A stretch of DNA of 55,759 bases from an uncultured Roseburia sp. (GTDB lineage: Bacteria > Bacillota > Clostridia > Lachnospirales > Lachnospiraceae), in contig CAMWKH010000019.1 in the NCBI GenBank assembly GCA_947174805.1, forward strand, positions 1 to 55,759, in the 5' to 3' direction. Shown here piece after piece: positions 28,201-43,200 of this stretch (position 1 is its first letter; each line of letters starts with the position of its first letter). The translations under genes were made by a program, and so were the position numbers. Under the pieces are notes generated by a model, which saw nothing but the letters and a program-made list of their open reading frames with translations, was not told the DNA's origin and did not search any database.

Positions 28201-31200
28201 ATATGTGGTTTGGGTGGTTTTGTGTTCTCTTGTCTGCACCGTTCTGGCTATGATTGGAATTGCGTCAAAGGATAAGGTCTCTCTTCTGAAAAAACAGAGC
28301 AGCATGCAGAAAGTTCAGATTCGGGATTACTGGGATATTATCCGTCACAATAAGCCAATCCGCATATTAATTCTGGCGGCATGTATGAACAAGTTTGCCT
28401 CCACAGTATATGCCCATACCACCGTGGGGGTTATGGTTTTTGGTATTTTAATGAACAATTATGCCATTGCAGGGCTCATCGGTATTGTGACGGCTGTGCC
28501 CACCATGTTTGTCATCAGCGCAGGTATCCGGGTTGCCCAGAGTATGGGGCAGAAACGTTCCCTTATGCTGTTTACCGCTCTGGGAATTTTTTTCCAAGTG
28601 ATTATGACAGGTGTGCTCATGCAGGAAAATATTAACAGGGTTAGTTTTAATCCCCGCCATATCAACGGTATTACCGTCTGGTTTGTACTGGTGTATATCT
28701 TGTTAAACGGCTGCAAATCCATTACAAATAACATGGTGGTGCCAATGATTGCAGACTGCTCAGACTATGAGAGATACCGCAGCGGAAGGTTTGTGCCGGG
28801 GCTCATGGGGGCATTGTTCTCTTTTGTGGACAAAGTGTTTGCCGCTCTGGGAACAGCCTTTGTGGGGCTTGTGATGCTTGTCATGGGATATAACAGACGT
28901 TTTCCCCAGATAGGGGATGAACTCACAAGGGAGCTTAAGGGCACCACATTGTTTTTGTACTGCGGCCTGCCTATGATTTGCTGGCTTTTGTCCCTGTTTT
29001 TTATGAAGTTTTATGAATTGGACAAAAGAAAAATGTTTGAGGTTTCAAAAAAACTAAGGAGAGAAAAATAATATGAAGATTGTATTTTTGGACGCTAAAA
29101 CCATTGGCGATGATTTGGATTTAAGCGGTTTTGAAGAGATGGGGGAGGTGGTTAAATATGATTTTTCCCCGGATGAGGAAATTTTGGAGAGGGTAAGGGA
29201 TGCGGACGTAATTATTACGAACAAAGCAAATATAAATGAAAAGACGGTTTCAGGTGCAGAGAAGTTAAAAGTTGTCTGCGTTACCGCCACAGGGACAAAC
29301 AATCTGGATAAGCCTTACCTGGAACATAGGGGAATCATCTGGCATAATGTGGCGGGATATTCTACAGAATCCGTTGCCCAGCACACATTTGCCATGCTGT
29401 TTTACCTGCTGGAAAAACTTAGGTATTACGATGACTATGTGAAAGAAGAACGGTACGTGAATGATAAAATTTTTACTCATTTTGAGAAGACTTTCTGGCA
29501 GATTTCGGGGAAAAACTGGGGAATTGCCGGACTAGGGGAGATTGGAAGGCGGGTGGCACAAATCGCCGAAGCTTTCGGATGCCGTGTAATTTACTATTCT
29601 ACCTCCGGGAAAAACCATAACAGTACTTATGAGGAGGTGGATTTTGACACCCTTCTCGCCCAGTCAGATATTCTGTCGGTACATGCCCCTTTAAATGAGC
29701 AGACAAAAGGGCTTTTCAACCGTGAGGCTTTCCGAAAAATGAAGCCCGAGGCGATATTTTTAAATCTTGGCCGGGGACCCATTGTAAATGAGGAGGATTT
29801 GGCAAAAGCCCTTACTTTAGGTGAGATTGCAGGGGCAGGCCTGGATGTGCTGTCGGCGGAACCTATGAGAAAGGATAATCCCTTAAGGCTGATGAAGGAC
29901 AGTGAAAAACTGCTGATTACCCCCCATATCGCCTGGGCGGGGCTGGAGGCCCGGAGAAGGCTTATGGAGATTGTACTGCAGCAGTTAAAAGACTCTTTGT
30001 CTAAGACATCATAGGAAAAATTAACTATAAATTTTATAATTTGTCGCTTGCCAGACCACTGTGGTAACTCTTGTCTCCTAAGTGGCGTACCATAACCTTG
30101 AGCGCCGCCTTCTGCTCGTCCTGGGTGCGCTCTCTTCCAAAGAAATAAGCGATGTCTCTTAATATGCGCTGATAATCCTTTTCGGCCTCCTCGAAGAGTT
30201 CTGTAAAACTTTGGTAAGAGATGATAGATGCATCCCAGGGATTGACCCATGGATGGTGCTTTAAGTTTAAAGGGTCTTTGTGGTATAGAATGGTATCGCT
30301 GGGAATCAGGGAAGAGAGCATTCCATATCCGGGGCAGATGGATTCAATTCGGCGCACCAGTATTTTTTTATACCCTGTGGAATCATATAAAAGCCGGCAT
30401 CCCTGGCGGATGGCATGGATGGAAGATTTCACGATTGCCGGGGAGATTTTCAAAGCCGGATACGCCTTTTTGCATGCAAAATAAACTGTTTTTGACACAA
30501 TATCTTCCTGTTCTTTGGACAGGGAAATGCACTCCGCCCCGTGAAATTCGCTGGGAACTTTTTCCTGATATTCCCACAGAAGGGTAGTGTCTATATCTGT
30601 CTCCAAACCGATATGATGTCCCAGATAGCCTTTTTCTGTTGGGTGATAACCTGTTCTGCCATAGACGTAAGGGTGGCATATACTGTCCAAAAGGTAGTGG
30701 CCGATAAAACCGAAGACGTAGGTCTGGGCAATCTTCTGCTGTCTTTTGGATTCAAAAATTTCAGGGCTTTTTAATAGATACCACAAAAATTTCTGCGTGT
30801 TTGTCGTGTGGGCCAAGGAGCCTGGAATCCCGCCTTTCCAGAAAAAGAAAGGGAAGAAGTAAAAGAATATATCCGGACCCTGAAGCCCCAAGGAAAATAC
30901 CGTGTGATACCTCTGAATGGTCTGTTTTACCTCTGAGGGGTGTAATTTTTGATAAGTCTGCTGTCCGAATAGATAGTGCGTGGTAAAACCGGGCATAAAA
31001 AACCTCCTTTGAAGGGCATATAAATTCCATAAGTTTAGCGTACAAAGGCATTATAACATATTTTTTACAAAATGTGTCCATTTTATCACAGGTAAAACTG
31101 ACTTATGATTTCATATGTTTTTCTAAAAATTTGTTCACAGGGCCGATTGATTTTTAGTAATTTCCTGTGCTATACTTCCTAAGTGTGAGCAGAAACAATA

Positions 31201-34200
31201 GGATTTAAAACAAAGAAATACAGAATAAATACATAGGAAGTGATTTTATCAGTAAAGGACAGAAACAAATATTAAAGTGGGGATTTGTACTGCTGATTGT
31301 GGCTGTGATTGTGTACACATTCAGGGAGCAGGCGGGACCCATTCTCCATGAACTTAAAAATACCAGTATCTGGGTTGTGGCGGTTATATGCCTTTCCTCA
31401 TTGGTCTATGAGTGTATGGAGGGGGCAGTCACCATGGGGTTCGCAAGGGAGTATCAGCCGGGGTTTTCCTATACTTTCGGTGTGGAGAGTGCATTTTTCT
31501 GCAGTTTTTACCGGGTGGCCACACTGGGCAGCGGTGCAGGGATTGCAGCGGTATACTATTTTAATGAAAAAGGGATTCCTGTATCTAAGGGAACGGGGAT
31601 GTATATGATTGAATATGTGCTGCACAAACTGAGCATTGCTATATTCAGCGTAATATTTTTTGCCCTAAGCTTTGGCTTTATGATGGAGTATTTTGGTGAA
31701 TACTCCCATTTGCTTGCGGTGGGATATATCCTTACGGTTTGTATTTCGGGAGTGATGGTTTTTGCCTGTTACTCCACAAAACTCCACAGATGGATTTTCC
31801 TTGTTTTGGATAAAATAAACAGAAAGCATAAATTTGACGGGCAGATAAGGGAGCTCAGGGAACAGTGTGTTGTTTTGGAGGAGGCATCGGCTTTTTTGTT
31901 AAGAAAGCCACTCCTTATTATAAGGACAATCTTCATGGATTTGGTGAAGCTGGCTTTTTGGTACGGAATCCCCTATGTTGTCTTTTATAAGACGGGAGAA
32001 ATTACACTGCCCCAGACCCTGGCGGTTACGTCTCTGTCTGTGATGCTTGCGGCGGTGCTTCCCTCCCCGGCAGGAATCGGTTCCACAGAATTTGTGTTTA
32101 CTCTGCTCTTTGCGGCGGTTGCAGGAACCGGAGCGGCAGGCTCAGCCTCTCTTTTATATCGGTTTGCAACATTTGTATTTCCCTTTTTAGTGGGAATGAT
32201 TATTGTGATAAGGCGAAGAATTGGAATGAGAAAATGAAGATTACGGTAAATATAACAAAGAAAAAAATTTTGTTTACAGGAATTGTAACTTTAATTTCAT
32301 TGCTGGCCCATTTTTTTGCGGGAATTTCTATTTTTAATATGTGTCTGTTTCCCGTTCTATATTTTGGGGCAGAGGTATTGGAAATAGAGCTGAAAGAGAA
32401 ATGGAACTGGGCGGTAATCGTGCCGGTTTTCGCCCTGAGCAGTTTTGTAACCACCTGGACAGTGCAGTATCTTCTGTTAGAAGAAGATTTGCGGGAAAGA
32501 ATTTCCGATGAAAAGTTTTTATTAAATATGCTCTGCTGTCTGTTTTGTTACATGTTTGTCCAGACAATTACAAATAATACGGCAAGAACATGCGTGATTA
32601 CACATCTTATCCTGCTGGTTTTTGCCGGGGCAAACTACTTTGTGTATGCTTTTCGGGGGAATGAAATTACCTTCGGGGATATTAAGTCCCTTTCCACAGG
32701 TTTAAGCGTGGCTTCCAATTATAAGTTTTCCTTAAATGCCCAGGCTATGAATGCGATTTTGCTTACTGTGGTGTGGCTTGCAGGGATAAAAAAGATTCAG
32801 ATTCAGTTTAAAAAAGAGTGGATGGTCCGCATTCTCTCCGCCTCTGTGGCAGTGTTTGCATTTGTGTATGTAGGGCTTCAATCTGTGAACACAGTGACGG
32901 AAACCTGGGAGAAAAAGGGGACATACCGAAATGGATATTTGTTAAATTTTGCTTTAAGTATCAGGGATTCCTTTGTAGAAAAGCCGGAAAATTATTCCGC
33001 CGAGGCGGTGAAAGCGATAGAGGAGGGATATTCTAGGGCAGAGGATACCGGGAACGTGTCAGAGAAACCTGTCATAATTGCAATAATGGATGAGTCTTTT
33101 GCGGATTTAGGGGCTATGGGAAATTTAAAGACAAACCAGGAAGTAATGCCCTTTATCAGTTCTTTAAAGGAAAATGCCATTTATGGAAAAGCCCTGGCCT
33201 CTGTGTACGGGGCGAAAACCCCAAATTCGGAGTGGGAGTTTATGACGGGAAACAGCATGGCTTGGCTGCCCTCCGGTTCCGTGGCATATCAGCAGTATCT
33301 CACAGAGGAAAATGCCTATTCCATTGTGGGTACTTTAAAAGGCCAGGGGTATACCTGCGTGGCTATGCATCCTTACTATGACACGGGATGGAGCAGGGAT
33401 GCGGTGTATCCCTTGCTGGGCTTTGACGAAATGTACTTTCTTGACGATTTTGACCAGTCCAATCTTATGCGGAAATATGTTTCCGATGAGGTGATGTTTG
33501 ATAAAATTATTGAGAGATATGAGGCTTTGCCGGAGGATGAAAACCTGTTTTTAATGGGAGTTACGATGCAAAATCATGGGGGATATACGGACAGCTATGA
33601 AAATTTTGTCACAGATGTTTACAGCACCAATATTCCCTATGCCGATGTGAACCAGTACCTTACCTTGGCACATCAGACAGATTTGGCGGTGGAGAAACTT
33701 GTGGCATATTTTGAGAAGGCCCAAAGGCCGGTGGTTATTTGCTTTTTCGGGGACCATCAGCCAAGTTTAAACTCCCGCTTTTACCGCCTGCTAAACGGGA
33801 AAGGGCTCTCCGGGTTAACTTTGGCAGAACTGGAAGAATTGTACGAGGTTCCCTTTTTTATCTGGACAAATTTTCCCAGTGAAAGCCGCCATGTGGAGCA
33901 TACTAGTTTAAATTTTCTCTCCACCATGCTCTTAGAGCAGGCTGGAATCCCTCTTCCGCCCTACCATCAGTTTTTATCGGATTTGATGGAGGAAATTCCC
34001 GCTATGAACGGCAGGGCTTATTATTCCCGGAGTGCAGGGCGCTATTATCACTATGAGGACGCTTTTGGAGAGGATAAGGTTTGGCTGGAAAAATATCAGA
34101 TATTACAGTATAATGGACTGTTTCACAAAAAAGATAAGAGTGAATTGTTTTTCGGGAGGTAAAAATGGATAAGAGGATAAAAATCGGGGCAGGGGTTTTG

Positions 34201-37200
34201 CTGGCGGTGTTTGCCCTGGGGCTGGCCGTATTTGCATATAAGGGAGGGTCAGGAAAAGGAGTGGAAATTTTTGCATTGAAGGTTTCCGGGACAGAAGGGG
34301 AAGAAAATATATTTCGTTTTGCCCTGGATACGGGGACTATGACTTATGTCCAGGAGGCGGAAATCAGCGGACAGACGTTTACTTTGGATTCCGGAAGTTT
34401 TTCCGTGGACGAGAAGGGGTTTCAGCTTTATTCGGAGACGGATGACGTGAATTCTCTTCATTTTGTAAAAAACGGGGAGTATATTTTCCCGGAGCAGTAT
34501 CTCTGTGAGGGTGAAATTCCCTCCGGCAGTGTCTTTGAGGCAGTGTGCAGCTATGAGGCACAGGGGGTAAAAGGCGAAGTATCTTTCCATGAGGACGGAA
34601 CCTATGAGGAGAGTACTGCGGATGGGGAAGTGAGGAAAGGGACCTATGAGCGGGAGGGAGATTTGATTCACCGTACACAGGAGGATGGCAGCGCGGATTT
34701 AGATTTTTATGTATATGGGAATCAGATTACAAATTCTTTTTACAAAAAGGTGAAATAGTCAAACAATATTGTGTTGACAGGTATATCCCCGTGTGATATG
34801 GTTAATAAATAAAAAGAATAGAAAGTCTTCAGGGCAGGGTGAGATTCCCTACCGGCGGTAAAGCCCGCGAGCCGTAAGGAACCGAAAGGGTTCCCAGGCA
34901 TGATTTGGTGAGATTCCAAAGCCGACAGTATAGTCTGGATGAGAGAAGATAAAATATATTTGATACGGAATAGGTATCATTGGTTTTATGCCCTGAATCT
35001 TTTGTTCAGGGTTTTCTTTATATACACAGGAGGGTAATATGGCACCGGAAGATTATATGAGAATTGCAATAAATGAGGCATTAAAAGGGGAGGGATGGAC
35101 GAATCCCAATCCCATGGTGGGAGCCGTAATTGTGAAAGACGGGAAAATCATAGGAAAAGATTACCATCACAAATGCGGGGAATACCATGCGGAGCGCAAT
35201 GCCATTTTAAATTGCAAAGAGGACATGCGGGGAGCCGAGCTTTATGTCACATTAGAGCCCTGCTGTCATTACGGGAAAACGCCTCCCTGTACGGAGATTA
35301 TTATTGAAAACGGCATACGAAAAGTATATGTGGGATCAATGGACAAAAACCCTCTGGTGGCGGGAAAAGGGGTGGAAATGTTAAGGGCCCATGGAATAGA
35401 AGTGGTCACAGGAGTTTTGGAGGAGGAATGCAGGTCTATGAACCAGGTATTTTTCCACTATATGGCATCAGGGACGCCCTATGTGGTGATGAAATATGCC
35501 ATGACGGCGGACGGGAAAATTGCTACGGTGACGGGGGCTTCCAAATGGATTACCGGTGAGGCTTCCCGAGGGAGAGTTCAGAGAAGCCGCCACAAATACA
35601 TGGGAATTATGGTGGGGCTTGGCACGGTGCTTGCGGACGATCCCAGTTTAACCTGCAGGATAGAGGGGGGCAGGAATCCCATCCGCATTGTCTGTGATAC
35701 CCATCTGCGGACACCTTTCGATTCCCAGGTGGTACAGACGGCAAAAAATGTGCGGACTATCATTGCCACCTGCTCTGCGGACCAGAGGCAAATCAGCGCA
35801 TTTGAAGATATGGGCTGTCAGGTTGTGGTTACAGGGGAATATGAGGGCCATGTGGATTTGCGGGAACTTATGAAACGCCTTGGAGATATGGGAATTGACA
35901 GTATCCTTTTAGAGGGGGGCGGCAGTTTAAACGCCAGCGCCATGGCTCAGGGGATTGTTCAGAAAGTGGAAAGTTATATTGCGCCTAAACTTTTTGGAGG
36001 AGATTTGGCAAAAAGCCCGATAGCCGGGGAAGGGGTTTTGGAACCTGACCTGGCGTATCTCTTGAAAAATCCCAAAATCAGCCGGATAGAGGAAGATATT
36101 TTAATTGAGTGGGAGGTGGCGGATTGTTTACGGGAATCATAGAAGAAATGGGTAATATGGTGCGGGTGGAGTCAGGAAGCACTTCCGGGAAAATACAGTT
36201 ACAGGCGGATAAAGTGTTGGAAGGCACAAAAATCGGGGATAGTATTGCGGTGAACGGCGTTTGCCTTACCGTGGTGGAACTTCATGGCAACGGATTTACG
36301 GCGGATGTGATGCCGGAGACTTTAAAACGCAGCAATTTAGGACAGTTAGCGCCGGGAAGCCGGGTGAATCTGGAACGCGCCATGGCAATAGACGGAAGGT
36401 TTGGCGGGCATATCGTGTCCGGGCATATTGACGGGACAGGAAAGATAAAAAGAATCTGGAGAGAACAAAACGCCGTGTGGTACACGATAGATACTTCAAA
36501 AGAGGTTATGCGGTATATTGTGGAAAAGGGCTCCATTGCTATTGACGGAACATCCCTTACAGTGGCACTTGTGACAGAGAACAGTTTTTCCGTGTCCATT
36601 ATTCCCCACACCCTGGGGGAGACGGTTTTGGGGGAAAAGAAAGCCGGAGATACGGTAAACTTGGAAAATGATATAATCGGAAAATATGTGGAGAAACTTA
36701 TGCAGCCCAAAGAATCAGAGACGGGCAAAAGCACTTTAACAAAAGACTTTTTGTTCCGGGCAGGTTTTTAAAAATTAAAAGAAGATATAATATACAGAAT
36801 CAGGAGGAATCGATATGTTTCAGTACAGCAGCGTTGAGGAAGCGGTGGAGGAGCTCCGCAATGGAAAAGTAATTTTGGTGACAGACGACGAGGACAGGGA
36901 AAATGAAGGGGATTTTATCTGCGCAGCAGAGTTTGCGACAACTGAGAATGTGAATTTTATGGCAATCCATGGGAAAGGCCTTATCTGTATGCCTATGGGG
37001 GAGAAATTGGTGAAAAAGCTTATGCTGCCCCAGATGGTGACGGAGAACACAGACAATCATGAGACGGCATTTACCGTATCCATTGATGCCATGGAGACAA
37101 CCACAGGTATATCCGCCGCGGAGCGCGGGCTGACTGCCAGAAAATGTGTGGAGGATAATGTAAGGCCGGAGGATTTCAGGCGCCCCGGGCATATGTTTCC

Positions 37201-40200
37201 CCTTCTGGCCAAGAAAAATGGGGTGTTGGAGCGTAATGGCCACACGGAAGCAACCATTGACTTTATGCGGCTGGCCGGATTAAAAGAGTGCGGCCTTTGC
37301 TGTGAAATTATGCGGGATGACGGTACTATGATGCGCACGCCGGAGCTGCAAGATCTGGCGGAAAAGTTTCAGATTAAGATGGTTACTATCCGTGCGCTGC
37401 AGGAGTACAGGAAAATTCATGAGAAGTTAATTGAGTGTGAGGCAAAGGTAAAAATGCCCACCAAGTACGGCGAATTTACAGCCTACGGATACATCAACAA
37501 ATTAAACGGGGAACATCATGTGGCCCTGGTAAAAGGAGAAATCGGGGACGGGGAGAATGTTTTGTGCCGTGTCCACTCCGAGTGCATGACAGGGGATACC
37601 TTCGGTTCCCTGCGCTGCGACTGCGGGGAGCAGCTTGCCTCCGCGTTAAAGCAGATTGAGGCGGAGGGAAGAGGGATTTTGCTTTATCTGCGCCAGGAGG
37701 GCAGGGGAATCGGACTCATTAATAAATTAAAGGCATATGAACTTCAGGAACAGGGGATGGATACGGTGGAGGCCAATCTAGCCCTGGGATTTGATGAGGA
37801 CTTGCGGGAATACTATATCGGTTCCCAAATTTTACGGGATTTGGGGGCAAAGAGTTTAAGGCTTCTAACAAACAATCCTCAGAAAATTGACGGGCTCTCC
37901 GAGTTCGGATTGAGCATTGCGGAGCGTGTTCCCATCCAGATGGAACTTACGCCTTTCGACGCCTATTACATGAAGACAAAGCAGAAGAAAATGGGACATA
38001 TGCTGAATTATAGATAATGTTAAAATTAAATTTTATAATAAAGGAGAATAAAGATGAATACATTTGAAGGAAAAATTGTAGCAGATGGAGTGAAAATCGG
38101 AATAGTTGTAGCAAGATTTAATGATTTTATTACATCCAGGCTTTTAGGGGGAGCCATTGACGGTCTGCAGCGCCACAATGTAAGTGAGGACAACATTGAC
38201 GTGGCCTGGGTGCCCGGGGCATTTGAGATACCTTTAATCGCTTCCAAAATGGCAAAGAGCGGCAAATATGACGCAGTGCTCTGCCTTGGAGCAGTGATCC
38301 GAGGGGCAACTTCCCACTATGATTATGTGTGCAATGAGGTGTCAAAAGGAATTGCCCAGGTATCCTTAAATTCAGAGATTCCTGTTATGTTTGGCATTTT
38401 AACCACAGATAATATAGAGCAGGCTATCGAGCGGGCAGGAAGCAAGGCAGGAAATAAGGGATTTGAGTGCGCAACAGGGGCAATCGAGATGATTAACCTG
38501 ATTCGTGAAATTGACAAATAAGGAGGTCTGCGTATGGAAAAACCTGTATTAGTTGTGATGGCGGCAGGCATGGGAAGCCGGTACGGCGGCTTAAAGCAGA
38601 TGGACCCCATGGATGACTACGGCCATGTGATTTTGGATTTTTCTGTGTACGACGCAATGCTGGCTGGATTTGAAAAAGTTATATTTATAATTAAAAAAGA
38701 GAATGAAGCCTTGTTCAGACAGCGCATCGGGGATCGTATGAGCAAAAAAATTCAGGTGGAGTATGCGTATCAGGAGCTTTCTCATCTGCCGGAAGGCTTT
38801 GCGGTGCCGGAGGGTAGAGAAAAGCCTTTTGGAACAGGTCATGCCGTGCTATCCTGCAAAGATAAGGTACATGGACCCTTTGCGGTAATTAATGCAGATG
38901 ATTTTTATGGCAGGGGCGCTTTTCAAATGATTTATGACTATCTCCTTTCAAATGAGGAAAAAGATATTTATCACTTTGCCATGGTGGGGTATCTTTTGGA
39001 GAATACCCTCACAGAGAAAGGGCATGTGGCCAGAGGGGTGTGCCAGGTGGATGACCAGGGATTTTTGGCTGATATTCACGAGAGAACCCGTATTGAAAAG
39101 CATGGAGATACCCCGGCGTACACGGAAGACGAGGGTAAGACCTGGCATAAGCTTTCGGAAGGGACGATTGTTTCCATGAATCTCTGGGGCTTTTCCGCAG
39201 GGATGATGGGGGAGCTTGAGAAGGGCTTTCCGGTATTTCTCCAGGAAAACCTGAAAAAAAATCCTTTGAAGTGTGAGTTTTTCCTTCCCTTTGCCGTGGA
39301 GGAGCTTATGGAAGAAGGAAAAGCTAAGGTGAAGGTGTTAAAATCTGAGGACCGGTGGTACGGTGTCACCTATCAGGAAGATAAGGGAACGGTGATGCAG
39401 GCCCTATTAGATTTTAAGAAAAAAGGGGTTTATCCCAGTCAGTTGTGGGAAGATTAAGATGATGGGGGTATTTTATGGAGAAGGATAAAATTTTACAGCA
39501 CTTTCAGTTAAAGTTTCCGGCGGTATCGGTGATACCCTATGGCCAGGGGCATATCAATCAGACCTTTTTGGCGGAAACCTCCGGGAAAGAGAAGTATATT
39601 CTCCAGGGGATAAATAAGAACGTGTTTCCCCAGCCGGAAGACTTGATGGAGAATATTGTTAAAGTTACTTTATATTTAAAGGATAAGATTGAAAAAAACG
39701 GGGGAAATCCAGAACGGGAGACTTTGAGCCTTGTGCCGGCTTTGGATGGAAATAGTTTTTTTAAAGATGAAGAGGGGAATTACTGGAGAGTGTATCTTTT
39801 TATTGAGGATGCAGTCACTTTAAATGCCGCAGAGCAGCTCTCAGATTTTTACGAGAGCGGAATTGCCTTTGGACGTTTCCAGTCCATGCTTCGGGATTTC
39901 CCGGCGGAGACACTGCACTGGGTCATCCCGGATTTCCACAATACCGCAAAGCGGTTTCAAGTTTTTGAAAAAGCGGTAGAGCAAGATATATGTGGTAGAG
40001 CAGGAGAAGTTAAAAAAGAAATTGACTTTATTCGCCAGCGCAGGGAAGAGATGTCCCTCTTGGACGATATGTTAAAAAACGGGGAACTGCCTCTTCGTGT
40101 CACCCATAATGACACGAAGCTGAATAATGTAATGCTGGACGGTGAAAGCCATAAAGCCCTCTGTGTCATTGACCTGGATACGGTGATGCCGGGGCTTTCT

Positions 40201-43200
40201 GTTCATGATTTTGGTGATGCTATCCGCTTTGGTGCGAATACAGCGGCAGAAGATGAACAGGATTTAGATAAGGTGTCCCTCTCCCTGAAGCACTATGAGG
40301 CGTACAAAAAAGGCTTTTTAGAAGGGTGTGAGGGGAGTCTTACGGAAAATGAACTTCGCATGCTTCCCATGGGGGCAAAGATGATGACTTTGGAGTGTGG
40401 AATGCGGTTTTTAACGGATTATCTTTCCGGTGATACTTACTTTAAGGTGACGAGGGAGAAACATAACGTAGACCGTTGCCGCTGTCAGCTTGCATTGGTG
40501 GCGGATATGGAACGGAAGTGGAAGGAAATATAAAAATAAATTGCCTGTGCATATTTTTCTAATTCTTACAGATACTAACAAAACAAAAGAAATCATGATT
40601 AAATAAGTAAATTTTACGAGACAATGGAAGAATATGGAGGAATCAGAAAATGAAGGCGACAGGAATTGTGCGAAGAATAGACGATTTGGGAAGAGTCGTT
40701 GTTCCAAAGGAAATCAGGAGGACACTTAGAATCCGGGAGGGGGACCCGTTGGAGATTTTTACAGACCGTCAGGGAGAGATTATTTTGAAAAAATATTCTC
40801 CCATTGGGGAGCTCTCACAGTTTGCCGGACAGTATGCGGAGAGTTTGGCACAGACCACAGGAAATCTTGTGTGTATTACCGATAGGGACCATGTAGTGGC
40901 GGTAGCGGGCAACGGAAAGAAAGAGTTCGACGGGAAGCCAATCAGCAAACAGATGGAAAATATTATAGAAAACCGGGAGGACCGGGTGGCAAGTAAAGAG
41001 GATGACGCTTTTGTAAAAGTTACATTGGATGACGCCGGGGAGTTTCATTCCCAGGCCATTGCTACGATTATCTGTGAAGGAGACGCCATTGGAGCGGTGG
41101 TGCTTTACAATAAAGATGATAAACGGTCCATGGGGGATACGGAGAGAAAATTGGCAGTGACAGCGGCAGGATTTTTGGGAAAACAGATGGAGCAGTAGGT
41201 TAAGGGAGCAGGGGAAAACCTCTGCTCTGTTTTTATGTACAAAGTTACCCAGTGCATAAGATTTCTCTGCCCGAATCTGGAGGCCGCCCCAAGGAAAGAT
41301 GTATCGATAGAATATTATCTTGTATAATATGTCTAAAACGTGTAAAATAGTTTCTATATTAATTGGACATGGAGGAAGCCTATGCGCTTTATTCATATTG
41401 CAGACGTGCACTTAGGGGCAGTTCCCGACGAGGGAAAGCCCTGGAGTGACAGGAGGAAACAGGATATCTGGGATACCTTTGCGGAAGTCATTGAGGTGGC
41501 GGAGACGGAGAAAATAGACTTTCTCTTTATCGCAGGGGATTTATTTCAGCGGCAGCCCCTGCTTCGGGAACTGAAGGAGATAAATTATCTCTTTCGCAGG
41601 ATTTCCAGGACAAAAGTGGTGCTGATTGCAGGAAATCATGATTACCTGCACCCCAAATCTTATTACAATTCTTTCCAGTGGGAAGAAAATGTATATTTTA
41701 TTGGTTCCAAGGAGATTTCTAATATCAGTTTTGAAAAAGAGAATGTATGTATCTACGGCTCAAGTTACTGGCAGAGGGAGATAAGGGATCCCATTTACGG
41801 ACAGATTGAGGAGTTGGATACATCTAAAATAAATATTCTGTTGTTCCATGGGGGGGACGCCAAACACATACCCTGTTCCTGGAAAAAGCTGGCGGAGGCG
41901 GGTTTCGACTATGTGGCCAGCGGGCATATCCATCAGCCGGGGAGCTATGGGGAGAACAGGATTGTCATGGCGGGAGCGCTGCAGCCTATCGACCAGAATG
42001 ACACGGGTCAGCACGGCTTTTGGATGGGGGATGTGACAAAGCTTGGCATCAGTGTAAAGTTTTACCCCGTGCGGAAGTGTGAATATGTGCATCTTCCAGT
42101 GGCGGTGAACGGAGAAATGACAAACGGGGAGCTGATTTACAAAATAAAGGAGATTTTGTCATTTGCGGAACCTTTTCAGATTTATAAATTTATTTTATCC
42201 GGGAAGAAAAATCCTGAGGTGGAATTTGATATTCAGAGAATTTTAGAGATGGACCAGGTGGTGAGTGTGGTGGAGGATTTTGTTTTGGATTATGATTTTG
42301 AAAAGATGAAAGAGACGTATCACAATCAAATGGTGGGACGTTTTATCCGGGCAATGGAAAACAATCCAAAGGATGCTGTGGCACAGAAAGCTTTGTATTA
42401 CGGCGTGGATGCCCTGTGCAAAACCATGCGTTAATATTGTGTAAGCAGCTGTGCATAGTGGAGAGACTGGGATATGTGGATTGAGAGAGCAGAGATAAAA
42501 AATTTCGGCAAACTAAATGATAGGAAGTTTGAGTTTTCTCCGGGGTTTAATGTGATTTACGGAGAAAATGAAGCGGGAAAGACCACGCTGCAGCACTTTC
42601 TGACCGGAATGCTGTTTGGGATTGAAAAAAGCAGGGGAAGGGCAAATGATGTATACACTGCCTATGAGCCCTGGAACAGCGCCTCCTATTTTGTGGGAAA
42701 CATGGTCATGCAGATTGCAGAAAAACGTTTTTTGCTGGAGCGGAACTTTTATCACAAAGAGAAAACGGTAAAGCTTAGAAATCTTTTGGATCACGAGCTT
42801 CTGTCGGTGGAGATGGGAGATTTGGAAATGCTTTTGGGGGGCATGACCAAGGAGAATTATGAGAATACTTACTGTATCAGACAGGCGGGATTTTTGGCGG
42901 ACGATTCTCTGGCGGGTGCATTGGAGAGTTACATGGCGGATGTGTCAAATTCTGGTGACGGAAGTGTGCGCTTGCAGGCGGCCATAGAAGAACTGGGGAA
43001 AAAACGCCGGAAGGCGGAAAAAGAGCGAAAGGGCATCCAGGGAGAGCGACAGGAGAAAATCCGTCAGTTGACAACTGAACTAGAGATATTAAAAGAAGAT
43101 ATAAGTTTTCAAAAAAGCAGCGAACTTGCAGTGACGATGGAGCGGCAGCAGGAGAGGGAGCTTGCAAGGGAGAAAGAGAATGGGCAAAAGAAATATCCTG